From: Bacillus ndiopicus
GTDB lineage: Bacteria > Bacillota > Bacilli > Bacillales_A > Planococcaceae
Direction of reading: 5' to 3'
DNA length: 64,000 bases
Assembly (NCBI RefSeq): GCF_000612805.1
Contig: NZ_HG964404.1
Span: forward strand, 521,091 to 585,090
Shown here: piece by piece, positions 26,438 to 33,977 of the stretch
Numbering within the stretch: the first letter of the stretch is position 1
Layout of the letters: each line of letters begins with the position of its first letter
Notes under the pieces: generated by a model
What the model was told of the DNA's origin: nothing
Seen by the model: only the letters and a program-made list of their open reading frames with translations
Databases searched by the model: none
Translations under genes and position numbers: made by a program

Positions 26438-27306
26438 ACTTCACCTTGCTGAAATTTGTTTTTTCTTATATATTTGCTTAACTGTCCAGACTTTGGGCTA
26501 AATAGATAGGAAACAAAAAAGATGCTTGAGGCACATAAAACGATTATTGGTCCTGTGGATAACCCTACTCGTAGTGAACTAATAAATGTACCTGCAACAC
26601 CTGCTAAGCCTCCAGTAATAGCACTAAACAAAAGCATCGTATTTAGCCTTTTCGTCCATAATTTAGCACTCGCGGCTGGGATAATAAGCAGTGCTGATAT
26701 TAAAATAACTCCTACTGCTTGAATACCCGTCACAATCGTCATAACAATAAGCGCCGTTAAACAAGCCTTTAATGCTCCTACTGGTAAACCGATACCCTTT
26801 GCATAGACAGGATCAAATATAATAAGCTTCCATTCCTTATACATCAAAAGACTTACTGCGATAATAATGATTGCACTCATTAAAAGCCAAGTTAAATCTG
26901 ATTTTGTCATTGTCGCCGCTTTACCAAAAATAAAATCATTTAAGCCACTTTGATTGCCTAACGGACTGCGATTGACAATTGTTAGTAGCACTATGCCTAC
27001 TCCGAAAAATACAGCTAACACTAGCCCAATCGCCGCATCTGCCTTGAGCTTCGAATACGTCACAATCCACTGAATGCAATATATAGAAAGAGCAGAGGTA
27101 AGAGCAGCACCAATCATTAAAACAGGTAGCTCTTTTTGACCTGTCAATAAAAAGGCTAACGCTATACCCGGTAATGTCGCGTGTGCCGCAGCATCACCAA
27201 CTAAGCTTTGCTTCTGTAAGAAGGAAAACGTTCCTGTAATCCCAGCGGCTATACCTAGAAGCATTGTTCCAGTTAACACCCATAGTAGATTTCCTGATAA
27301 CATCAT
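26434..27306 (-). CDS. mntC: Manganese ABC transporter permease MntC
   Basis: A 290-residue permease of the same family as the next gene, with QSLVGDAAAHATLPGIALAF as the signature loop and GSLAGVAGT-like motifs (GGLAGVAGTFISSLRVGLST). It overlaps mntB by four bases, so all four mnt genes are tightly coupled. The ATG pair at the start leaves a one-codon uncertainty. Confidence 0.9.
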   Translation of the reverse strand: MMLSGNLLWVLTGTMLLGIAAGITGTFSFLQKQSLVGDAAAHATLPGIALAFLLTGQKELPVLMIGAALTSALSIYCIQWIVTYSKLKADAAIGLVLAVFFGVGIVLLTIVNRSPLGNQSGLNDFIFGKAATMTKSDLTWLLMSAIIIIAVSLLMYKEWKLIIFDPVYAKGIGLPVGALKACLTALIVMTIVTGIQAVGVILISALLIIPAASAKLWTKRLNTMLLFSAITGGLAGVAGTFISSLRVGLSTGPIIVLCASSIFFVSYLFSPKSGQLSKYIRKNKFQQGEV

Positions 27307-28043
27307 ATCTCTCCTGACAACGTTTCCATCATTAATAATTTACCACCGTATGTTTGCTGCAGCTTCTCTTTTGTAAATATTTCATTTGTCTTCCCCGCAG
27401 CTAAAATTGTTTTATTTAATAAAATGGTGTAATCAAAATACTCTGTTACGGTCTGCAAATCATGATGAACCACAAAAATACTTTTTCCTTGCGCCTTTAA
27501 ATTTTTTAAAATATCAATGATTGTTTTTTCCGTTGCTGCATCTACTCCTGCAAATGGCTCATCTAAAAAATAAACTTCTGCATTTTGCGCTAATGCTCTT
27601 GCTAAGAACACACGCTGCTGCTGCCCTCCTGAAAGCTGACCGATTGAGCGCTCTGTAAAATCCTGCATTCCAACACTCGTTAAAGCCTGCATGGCAATCG
27701 CTCTATCTTTCTTAGTTGGACGTTTAAACAGGCCTCTATGTCCATAGCGCCCCATTAACACTACATCAAGGGCTGTTGTTGGAAAATCCCAATCAACAGC
27801 GTTGCGCTGTGGCACATATCCAACAACTAAGCTTTTTGGTGAAAAAGCCTTTCCTAAAATCTCAATCTTCCCAATTTTATTTGGCAACTGGTTCAATATC
27901 GCTTTTAAAAAAGTCGATTTACCAGCCCCATTTGGCCCGATAATCGCCGATAAATGCCCAGTTGGTACTGATACATTAGCGTTTTCAAGCACCATTTTTT
28001 TATCATAAGCAACTGATAAATTCTCAACAATTAAAGCTTCCAT
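27303..28043 (-). CDS. mntB: Manganese ABC transporter ATP-binding protein MntB
   Basis: The 246-residue ATPase has Walker A GPNGAGKST (residues 37-45), the Q-loop in YVPQRNAVDWDFPTT (a metal-importer signature), LSGGQQQRVFLARAL, Walker B VYFLDEPFAGVD and the switch His in VVHHDLQT. It drives uptake of Mn(II) with MntA, MntC and MntD. Confidence 0.93.
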   Translation of the reverse strand: MEALIVENLSVAYDKKMVLENANVSVPTGHLSAIIGPNGAGKSTFLKAILNQLPNKIGKIEILGKAFSPKSLVVGYVPQRNAVDWDFPTTALDVVLMGRYGHRGLFKRPTKKDRAIAMQALTSVGMQDFTERSIGQLSGGQQQRVFLARALAQNAEVYFLDEPFAGVDAATEKTIIDILKNLKAQGKSIFVVHHDLQTVTEYFDYTILLNKTILAAGKTNEIFTKEKLQQTYGGKLLMMETLSGEI

Positions 28044-28052
28044 CTATTCCAC

Positions 28053-28964
28053 CTACTTCAGTGAATCGACAATTGTGTCGACATTATATTTATACATACC
28101 TAAATATGTGCCTTCTTCCGTTCCTTCAGCACCCATTGCATCTGAGAACAATTCGCCACCAATCGCTACATCATGACCTTTTTCCTTTGCTCCCTCAATA
28201 ACTGCCTTCATTGCCTTATCTGATACACTTGACTCCACAAAAATGGCTTTAATATTATTTTCCACTAAATAATCCACCATATTTTGTACATCCTTTACGC
28301 CATACTCAGAATCTGTACTTAATCCTTGCAAGCCTCGTACATCAAACCCTAAGCTTCTACCAAAATAGTTAAAGGCATCGTGTGCTGTAACTAGAATACG
28401 TTGCGGCGCTGAAATGTCCTCTATACGACTAGTTGCATATTCCTTTAATTCATCCAATTGCGCTAAATAAGCTTCTTCATTTACCTTGAAATCCTCTTTA
28501 TGTGCTGGATACTCCTCAACTAATGTTGCAGTAATTGCAGCAACAACTTCTCTCCATAAATCAATATCAAACCAAATATGTGGATCTGGCAATGCTGTAT
28601 CGTTTTCATCAGCTAATAATGCATTTTTATCTAATTGCGTACCTACTGCTAAAACAGTTTTTTCATCAGCCATTTGATCAAAAATATCTTGCATCTGCCC
28701 TTCTAAGTGTAGACCATTATAAAAAATAACTTCCGCCCCATTTAGTTTTGTTAAATCACTTTGCGTCGCTTTGTATAAATGAGGATCTACACCCGGTCCC
28801 ATTAATGTTGTTACTTGCAAATGGCCCCCACCAATAATTTTGATAGCATCTCCAATTTGTCCCGTTGTTGCTACAACGTTCCCCTCTTTTGCCCCTCCTT
28901 CTCCCTCATTACTACATGCGGCTAAAAATAAAATTAGCCCTAAAACTGCCAAAAAACGTTTCAT
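28053..28964 (-). CDS. mntA: Manganese-binding lipoprotein MntA
   Basis: A cluster A-I metal-binding lipoprotein of 303 residues that captures Mn(II) outside the membrane. The lipobox is FLAAC (Cys17). Metal ligands are visible as His in GPGVDPHLYKATQSD, His in ALPDPHIWFD, Glu in FVESSVSDKA and Asp in the C-terminal lobe. AAAAGGAG precedes the ATG. It is the first gene of mntABCD, with an MntR-type operator about 190 bases upstream. Confidence 0.93.
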   Translation of the reverse strand: MKRFLAVLGLILFLAACSNEGEGGAKEGNVVATTGQIGDAIKIIGGGHLQVTTLMGPGVDPHLYKATQSDLTKLNGAEVIFYNGLHLEGQMQDIFDQMADEKTVLAVGTQLDKNALLADENDTALPDPHIWFDIDLWREVVAAITATLVEEYPAHKEDFKVNEEAYLAQLDELKEYATSRIEDISAPQRILVTAHDAFNYFGRSLGFDVRGLQGLSTDSEYGVKDVQNMVDYLVENNIKAIFVESSVSDKAMKAVIEGAKEKGHDVAIGGELFSDAMGAEGTEEGTYLGMYKYNVDTIVDSLK

Positions 28965-29134
28965 TGCCTTTTAAACTCCTTTTCTATTTTTGAAATTTTT
29001 CCGAAGCATATAGTGCCAGCAAATCTGTATAACCAAAAAGACATCTTGAATGTTATCAATTTAGTGATAAACAATAAGATAAACAAAAAATACATTACAA
29101 AATCGTTAAATCCTTTTTCATAACAGACACTATC

Positions 29135-29196
29135 TTTCCTTAACACTAATATGTTTCCTTAAGGAAAAATATATGCTATAACGAAAGAAAATGCAA
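29135..29196 (-). promoter_or_regulatory. mnt promoter with MntR-type operator
   Basis: A perfect palindrome TTTCCTTAAGGAAA lies at 29154-29167, close to the MntR box of B. subtilis, and a half copy TTTCCTTAAC at 29135-29144. On the minus strand TTGCAT (29191-29196) and TATATT (29168-29173) are 17 bases apart, so the palindrome starts just behind the -10 box. Manganese-bound MntR would block transcription here. The leader to mntA is about 190 bases long with no recognised riboswitch. Confidence 0.65.
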
Positions 29197-29329
29197 GCTA
29201 AAATATTAAATATTTATTGTGTTAAGCATTTTTTGAAACAATTCGATATAGGACCTTCTCAATATCTACAAGGAAAATACACTGTACAAACTTCCGCTAA
29301 ATCTAGATACAAAGGTCAAACAAAATAAA

Positions 29330-29355
29330 AAGCAACCACATCTCTGCGGCTGCTT
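29330..29355 (-). terminator. Terminator of the glycerol dehydrogenase gene
   Basis: On the minus strand AAGCAGCC pairs with GGTTGCTT (one wobble), followed by TTTTA. Confidence 0.65.
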
Positions 29356-29383
29356 GTGCATATATAATGCTTTAAAAGAAATA

Positions 29384-30487
29384 CTAATTTTGATAATGTT
29401 CTGCTAATGCATTTGCAGCAATTATCGCTTGATACACATCATCAGGAGTAACTGGATGTGGCATATTTTTCATGGTATCACCTTCAGCACATGCAGTTTC
29501 AGCAACTTTTCTCCATTCTTCTTCTCGAAACTCATCCAGACCAAGATCACTTAAAGTTAATGGTAAACCAATCTCTTTGATAAATTGAATTACATCTTCA
29601 ATTTCCTCTTTTGGTGCACTTTCTAAGACAAGCTGTGTTAAAACACCAAATACTACTTTTTCACCATGTTGTGCACCATGAAGTGATGGAACAGCAGTCA
29701 TTCCATTATGAATAGCATGTGCAGCAGCTAAGCCGCCAGCTTCAGCACCTACACCACTTAAATAAATAGTCGCTTCAATTATATTTTCAACTGCTGGTGT
29801 GGATATACCCTGATCAACTGCGATTTTTGCTTGAAGACCATATTCTATAATGGTGTCATAGCACATTTTAGCAATTCCTAGCCCTGATAAAGTTGGTTTT
29901 AAATTCACCAAATTATCACCATTTTTATGATAACATGCACGTGCTTCAAAATAAGTTGCGAGTGCATCTCCAATCCCAGCTACAAAAAATCGTGTCGGTG
30001 CAGCAGATAATATTTTAGTATCCGCCAATACAATATCCGGGTTTGATGGTAAAAACAAATAACGATCAAATGAACCATCAGAATTGTAAATAACCGAAAG
30101 TGCTGTACATGGTGCATCGGTGGAGGCTATTGTTGGGAAAATTACTACTGGTAAATGCTCATAATAAGCAGTTGCTTTAGCTGTATCTAATGTTTTTCCC
30201 CCACCAATGCCAACAATTACGTTTGCTCCCGATTGTTTGACCATTTCACGATGTTTATCAATTTCCCCCTGCGTAATTTCGTAATTAAATTTTACAAATT
30301 CACTTTTATATCCTGCACTTTCAAAGGATTTCCCCGCTTCTTCCTTGGCACGTTCAAGAATAAACTCATCGCATATTATATAGGCATGGTCACCATAGAT
30401 CTTTGTATAATCTGGTAATGTTTCTAGTAAATTTTGACCCACTATAAATTTTTTAGGTGATGTAATGGATTTTGGTGTTTTAAACAT
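29384..30487 (-). CDS. gldA: Glycerol dehydrogenase (iron-containing ADH family)
   Basis: A 367-residue group III metal-dependent dehydrogenase converting glycerol to dihydroxyacetone with NAD; family members also use 2,3-butanediol and other vicinal diols. NAD binding: GIGGGKTLDTAKATA near residue 95. Zinc ligands: Asp in FVAGIGDALATYFEA, His in LAAAHAIHNGMTA and His in LHGAQHGEKV. AAAGGGGAC precedes the ATG. The butanediol dehydrogenase gene upstream on the same strand suggests that both act on diols such as 2,3-butanediol or glycerol, but each has its own terminator. Confidence 0.92.
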   Translation of the reverse strand: MFKTPKSITSPKKFIVGQNLLETLPDYTKIYGDHAYIICDEFILERAKEEAGKSFESAGYKSEFVKFNYEITQGEIDKHREMVKQSGANVIVGIGGGKTLDTAKATAYYEHLPVVIFPTIASTDAPCTALSVIYNSDGSFDRYLFLPSNPDIVLADTKILSAAPTRFFVAGIGDALATYFEARACYHKNGDNLVNLKPTLSGLGIAKMCYDTIIEYGLQAKIAVDQGISTPAVENIIEATIYLSGVGAEAGGLAAAHAIHNGMTAVPSLHGAQHGEKVVFGVLTQLVLESAPKEEIEDVIQFIKEIGLPLTLSDLGLDEFREEEWRKVAETACAEGDTMKNMPHPVTPDDVYQAIIAANALAEHYQN

Positions 30488-30779
30488 TATAAGTCCCCTT
30501 TACATTTAGATTCTTTCATAGTTATTTCCTTTAAACACAAAAAGTATTTATCAAAAAGTTAAACAACTTATATATAATGAGGGAATATTACAAAAATAAG
30601 GAGTATTATCTTATTATAAAGCAATAATCATTAACAAAAGAAAGGCTGTCTAAAAGTCTAAATCTCCTTTGATACAATAAAAAATTCAGCTTTATATAAT
30701 TAAAAAAAACGTTACAAAACCGAATGTTTTCATCCTTTTGAAGAATTCTTACATTTTGAACATTTCAATCAAATAGCAA
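30488..30779. other. Intergenic region upstream of gldA
   Basis: No gene is visible. It must hold the gldA promoter; no clear operator was recognised. Around 30643 AAAGGCTGTCTAAAAGTC resembles ends of some insertion sequences but is too short to call. Confidence 0.35.
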
Positions 30780-30824
30780 AAGTTGCCCGAAAAGCAGGCT
30801 GATATACCGCTTTTCGGACAACTT
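30780..30824. terminator. Terminator-like hairpin behind bdhA
   Basis: AAGTTGCCCGAAAAGC and GCTTTTCGGACAACTT pair with one mismatch. A similar hairpin lies at 49631-49669 behind the LTA synthase gene. Confidence 0.7.
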
Positions 30825-30854
30825 CTTTTTTTACGTTTTATATAAATAAATGAA

Positions 30855-31904
30855 TTACATTTCTCCACTTAATTTAACTAAAATTTTAGCTTGAGATTTG
30901 TCATTTGTTAATGCTTCAAATCCTTTTTCTACGATATCATCTAGTTCAATTTGAGAAGTAATGATACCTTGTGGTTTTAATTGTCCAGTACCCATTAAAT
31001 CAACTGTTTGTTGGAATGAAGTTGGTGTATAAGCAATTGTCGAAGTAACTTTAACACCTGTGTTCGTTAATTGCATTGGATTCCATTCAATCGAATGAGC
31101 AAAAATTGATACGATAACAACAGTACCACGAGCACGAGTCACATCAATAGATGACTTAAATGTTGGTGCAACACCTGCTACTTCAAATGTAACGTCTACC
31201 CCATCTGGAACATGTTGTTTCACCGCTTCAACTGGATTGATTTTTCCAGAGTTAAATACTTCTGTAGCGCCAAGTTCTTTCGCTTTTTCAAGACGTGTTT
31301 CAGATAGGTCAAATACGAAAATTTTACTCGCTCCAGCCGCTTTAGCTGCAATTGTTGTTAATAAACCAATAGGACCAGCACCAAAAATAGCAACTGTATC
31401 ACCAAATTGCATACCGCTTTCTTTTATTGCTTGTACAGCCACCGCAGTTGGTTCTACTAAGGCACCATCTTGTAAAGTTAATGTATCCGGCAATTTGTAA
31501 ATATTATGCTCTGGCGCGTTTGCATATTTAGTAAAACCGCCATCGCCATGTAATCCAATAAAACTAAAGCCATCATAGCTATCAATGTCTTCTGGTTTGT
31601 TACCGTGTGTAATTGTAGGATTGACAACTACTCGATCGCCTACTTTGTATTTTGTAACTGCTGGTCCAACTTTCTCAACAACTCCTGCAAATTCATGCCC
31701 CATAGTAATTGGTGCTACCTCACCTGTTAATTCATCTGGTGCATCCACTGGAACAAATACAGGTCCTTCTTGATATTCATGCAAATCCGAACCACAAATA
31801 CCAGCCCAAGCTACACGAACTGTTACTTCATTGTCTTTTAGTGGTTTTAACTCTCTTTCTTCTACTCGAATATCTTTTTGACCATACCATACTGCTGCTT
31901 TCAT
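30855..31904 (-). CDS. bdhA: (R,R)-butanediol dehydrogenase, zinc-dependent
   Basis: A 349-residue medium-chain dehydrogenase that interconverts acetoin and 2,3-butanediol with NAD(H). Zinc ligands appear in WAGICGSDLHEYQEGP (Cys, Asp context) and TMGHEFAGVVEKVG (His-Glu). The usual four-Cys structural zinc loop is absent, as is normal for the BdhA/sorbitol-dehydrogenase branch. The Rossmann motif is VAIFGAGPIGLLTTIAA. The insert VFVPVDAPDELTGEVAPI is typical of BdhA. GGGAGG precedes the ATG. It probably works in redox balance together with the dehydrogenase encoded next. Confidence 0.92.
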   Translation of the reverse strand: MKAAVWYGQKDIRVEERELKPLKDNEVTVRVAWAGICGSDLHEYQEGPVFVPVDAPDELTGEVAPITMGHEFAGVVEKVGPAVTKYKVGDRVVVNPTITHGNKPEDIDSYDGFSFIGLHGDGGFTKYANAPEHNIYKLPDTLTLQDGALVEPTAVAVQAIKESGMQFGDTVAIFGAGPIGLLTTIAAKAAGASKIFVFDLSETRLEKAKELGATEVFNSGKINPVEAVKQHVPDGVDVTFEVAGVAPTFKSSIDVTRARGTVVIVSIFAHSIEWNPMQLTNTGVKVTSTIAYTPTSFQQTVDLMGTGQLKPQGIITSQIELDDIVEKGFEALTNDKSQAKILVKLSGEM

Positions 31905-32350
31905 TTCTTCTGCCTCCCAAAATCAACATTACTTCGAATTCTTTTATTTTGAATTCGAGATAAATATAACTCTTCATTTAAATTTCGTCAAACTTTAAGG
32001 CCTATGGGCAAGAAATATAGCAAGGCATTGTTTTATAATCTACTTCAACGCCGCAGTATTCAATGCTGAATAAAGTGACCAATTTGTTATGGATTAATTA
32101 CCCCCTCCCGATTTCTTTCGAGTTTGTGAGAGAAATCTCTTCAAAATCTGTGACAATCGCAGAGACGTTGTTGCCACAAGGGTATAGCCTGAGTCAGCGA
32201 GCATTTGTACACCTACTGAATTATAGAATACAAAATATAACATTCATCTGACTGCTTACGGTATAGTAAACATTTACTCCTGTAGATACTATTCGCAGCA
32301 ATTGCTGCATCAAGATAATAAAGTTATTGAATTTTGATTAAGAAAAGCTA
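31905..32350. other. Intergenic region upstream of bdhA
   Basis: About 445 bases without a supported gene. It should contain the bdhA promoter. I searched by eye for sigma-54 and catabolite-repression sites and saw none that were convincing. Confidence 0.35.
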
Positions 32351-32385
32351 AGAGCCTTACTACATTCTACGTAGCAAGGCTCTTT
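32351..32385. terminator. Bidirectional hairpin, possible terminator
   Basis: AAGAGCCTTACTAC and GTAGCAAGGCTCTT pair with one mismatch; A and T runs flank it. No gene clearly ends here, so it may be left over from a lost gene. Confidence 0.5.
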
Positions 32386-32592
32386 AAAGTTGTTACAAAT
32401 TACATCCATCTGTTTATATAATACTTAAAAAATGAATAATAAAGGTGTTTACTTCTTATTGAACTAACGCATCTGTTCGTTTAAGTGTAACTCTTCACAA
32501 TCACTTGATATTATATAGGTGAATAGAAAGATAAATTAAAATTTAGTTTAGTAGTTGTAAAAATAGGTTATTTATATTATACTTTTATAATT

Positions 32593-32709
32593 TTTGAGAG
32601 CGTAAAATATTGCGATGATTTATACCGACTTGAACGTAAGTTTAAGCACATGTCTCCAGAGAAACGTCGAAAACAATCGTTGAAAAGTTTCTGGATTGGG
32701 TTGAAATAA
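32593..32709 (+). pseudogene. Relic of an IS66-type transposase C-terminus
   Basis: The plus strand reads YCDDLYRLERKFKHMSPEKR then RKQSLKSFWIGLK and a stop at 32707-32709. This matches the C-terminal region of IS66 transposases (YC..LY.LE..F..LSPEER...RL..SKP). No start, catalytic domain or terminal repeats remain. It marks an old insertion at the edge of the ABC exporter unit. Confidence 0.55.
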
Positions 32710-32749
32710 CTTGTATATGCCATAATTATGCGAATTTTGAGGTTCAAAC

Positions 32750-33394
32750 TTACTTATTCCCTTTTTTAGGGAACAATGTATAAGACCATGAATAAATAAA
32801 GTCAGCAATAAATACAATTCCCCAAATTACACCTATTGCAAACGCAGCATCATTTGGATAAGGTGATCCTTTAGCATTTTCATTTCCTAACCACGAAAAA
32901 TCACTTAAGTACATCTTTATTTCTGCAAAACTTTCTGTACCAATTACCCACAGAATAGCTTGAACTGTAATGAACAAAACTGAATGAATATAGGATGATA
33001 CACGATATTTCTTTGCAATATATTTAGGATTATTATTTTTTTCAATAATCTCATAATCTTTATCAGTCAATAATTCAACGCCACGTAACTTTCCAATTTT
33101 TTTACGCATCCAACGATCCAATTTAATAAAATCGAGTATACCAAATGTAAAAGCATAAATGATAAAGATGATAATAACGATTTGAAAAGTTGATATTTCT
33201 CCTGTTTGACGATAGACATACAGTCCGAGTAACCCTTCAATTATCAACAAAAACAGAAATAAAAAAATAAACATTAGGCTAAATCGAGGTTTTTTTAAAA
33301 AATAGCGAAATATACCGAATAAGATCAGAGATCCCAATGACAATACCTCTATAGAGATAAACAATTCCCAATTATAATCAAGGATAACATCCAA
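32750..33394 (-). CDS. Hypothetical integral membrane protein
   Basis: About 215 residues with five or six membrane helices (clear at residues 15-35, 43-63, 75-95, 145-160 and 190-215). A conserved-looking cytoplasmic loop IKLDRWMRKKIGKLRGVELL lies in the middle. I do not recognise the family. The start is taken at a TTG ten bases behind GGGGAG; the ATG immediately behind that site is in the wrong frame. It is the last gene of the exporter-PadR unit and may be regulated with it. Confidence 0.6.
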   Translation of the reverse strand: MDVILDYNWELFISIEVLSLGSLILFGIFRYFLKKPRFSLMFIFLFLFLLIIEGLLGLYVYRQTGEISTFQIVIIIFIIYAFTFGILDFIKLDRWMRKKIGKLRGVELLTDKDYEIIEKNNNPKYIAKKYRVSSYIHSVLFITVQAILWVIGTESFAEIKMYLSDFSWLGNENAKGSPYPNDAAFAIGVIWGIVFIADFIYSWSYTLFPKKGNK

Positions 33395-33464
33395 AACATT
33401 TTCACTCCCCTTCAAAAGATTGAATAACGGCAAAGGTTTTAAAAGAGAAAACCTTTACCTAGAA

Positions 33465-33971
33465 TTATAGTCTATTTCGATTTTCAATTTGATTTATCCA
33501 GTTTAAATCTGCTTCTAAATGCAAGAGGGTACCAGTGATTAATAAATACCTATTCTCGTCACCTTGAAGAAGAAATTCCGTTTTAAATTTAGTCAATTCC
33601 ATGACATCTTTCATTATCATCGCTTTTTGTTGATCAAGCATTTTCTTTTCTTGTTCGAAATCAATCTTACGAGCACAGCTCCATTTAAAATGAAAGTCTT
33701 CTTTAGTAGAATGATATGGTACAGGTTCCAGTAACCAATTTTCCAACTCTTTTTTACCTTCCATAGTGATTTCATAAAGTTTTCTTTCTTGGTCATCCAT
33801 TCCTATAGATAAGACAAGTTGATCACGTATTAGACGGTCTAGAGTCGTATAAATTTGACCAGGATTAATTTTTCCTTTAGCTCCCAGATGGGATTCTAGC
33901 TCTAGTTTTAATTCATACCCATGATTTTTTTGTAGAAATAGCAGAGTTAATATTCCGTACTTAACCGACAT
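33465..33971 (-). CDS. PadR family transcriptional regulator
   Basis: The 168-residue protein has the PadR winged helix (VKYGILTLLFLQKNHGYELK; KINPGQIYTTLDRLIRDQLV; KLYEITMEGKKELENWL) and a C-terminal helical part for dimer formation. It starts seven bases after the permease gene of the exporter and is in the same operon. PadR proteins often repress adjacent ABC exporter operons and respond to the exported drug. Two perfect palindromes upstream of the operon (37162-37180 and 37246-37272) are its likely targets. Confidence 0.85.
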   Translation of the reverse strand: MSVKYGILTLLFLQKNHGYELKLELESHLGAKGKINPGQIYTTLDRLIRDQLVLSIGMDDQERKLYEITMEGKKELENWLLEPVPYHSTKEDFHFKWSCARKIDFEQEKKMLDQQKAMIMKDVMELTKFKTEFLLQGDENRYLLITGTLLHLEADLNWINQIENRNRL

Positions 33972-33977
33972 AATTGT

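Noticed and set aside
28961-29146. 61-codon minus-strand frame upstream of mntA
   Set aside because: It lies in the mntA leader and overlaps the mntA start, with no ribosome binding site or protein-like pattern.
30640-30670. End of an insertion sequence (GGCTGTCTAAAAG)
   Set aside because: Too short, no matching inverted partner, and no transposase nearby.
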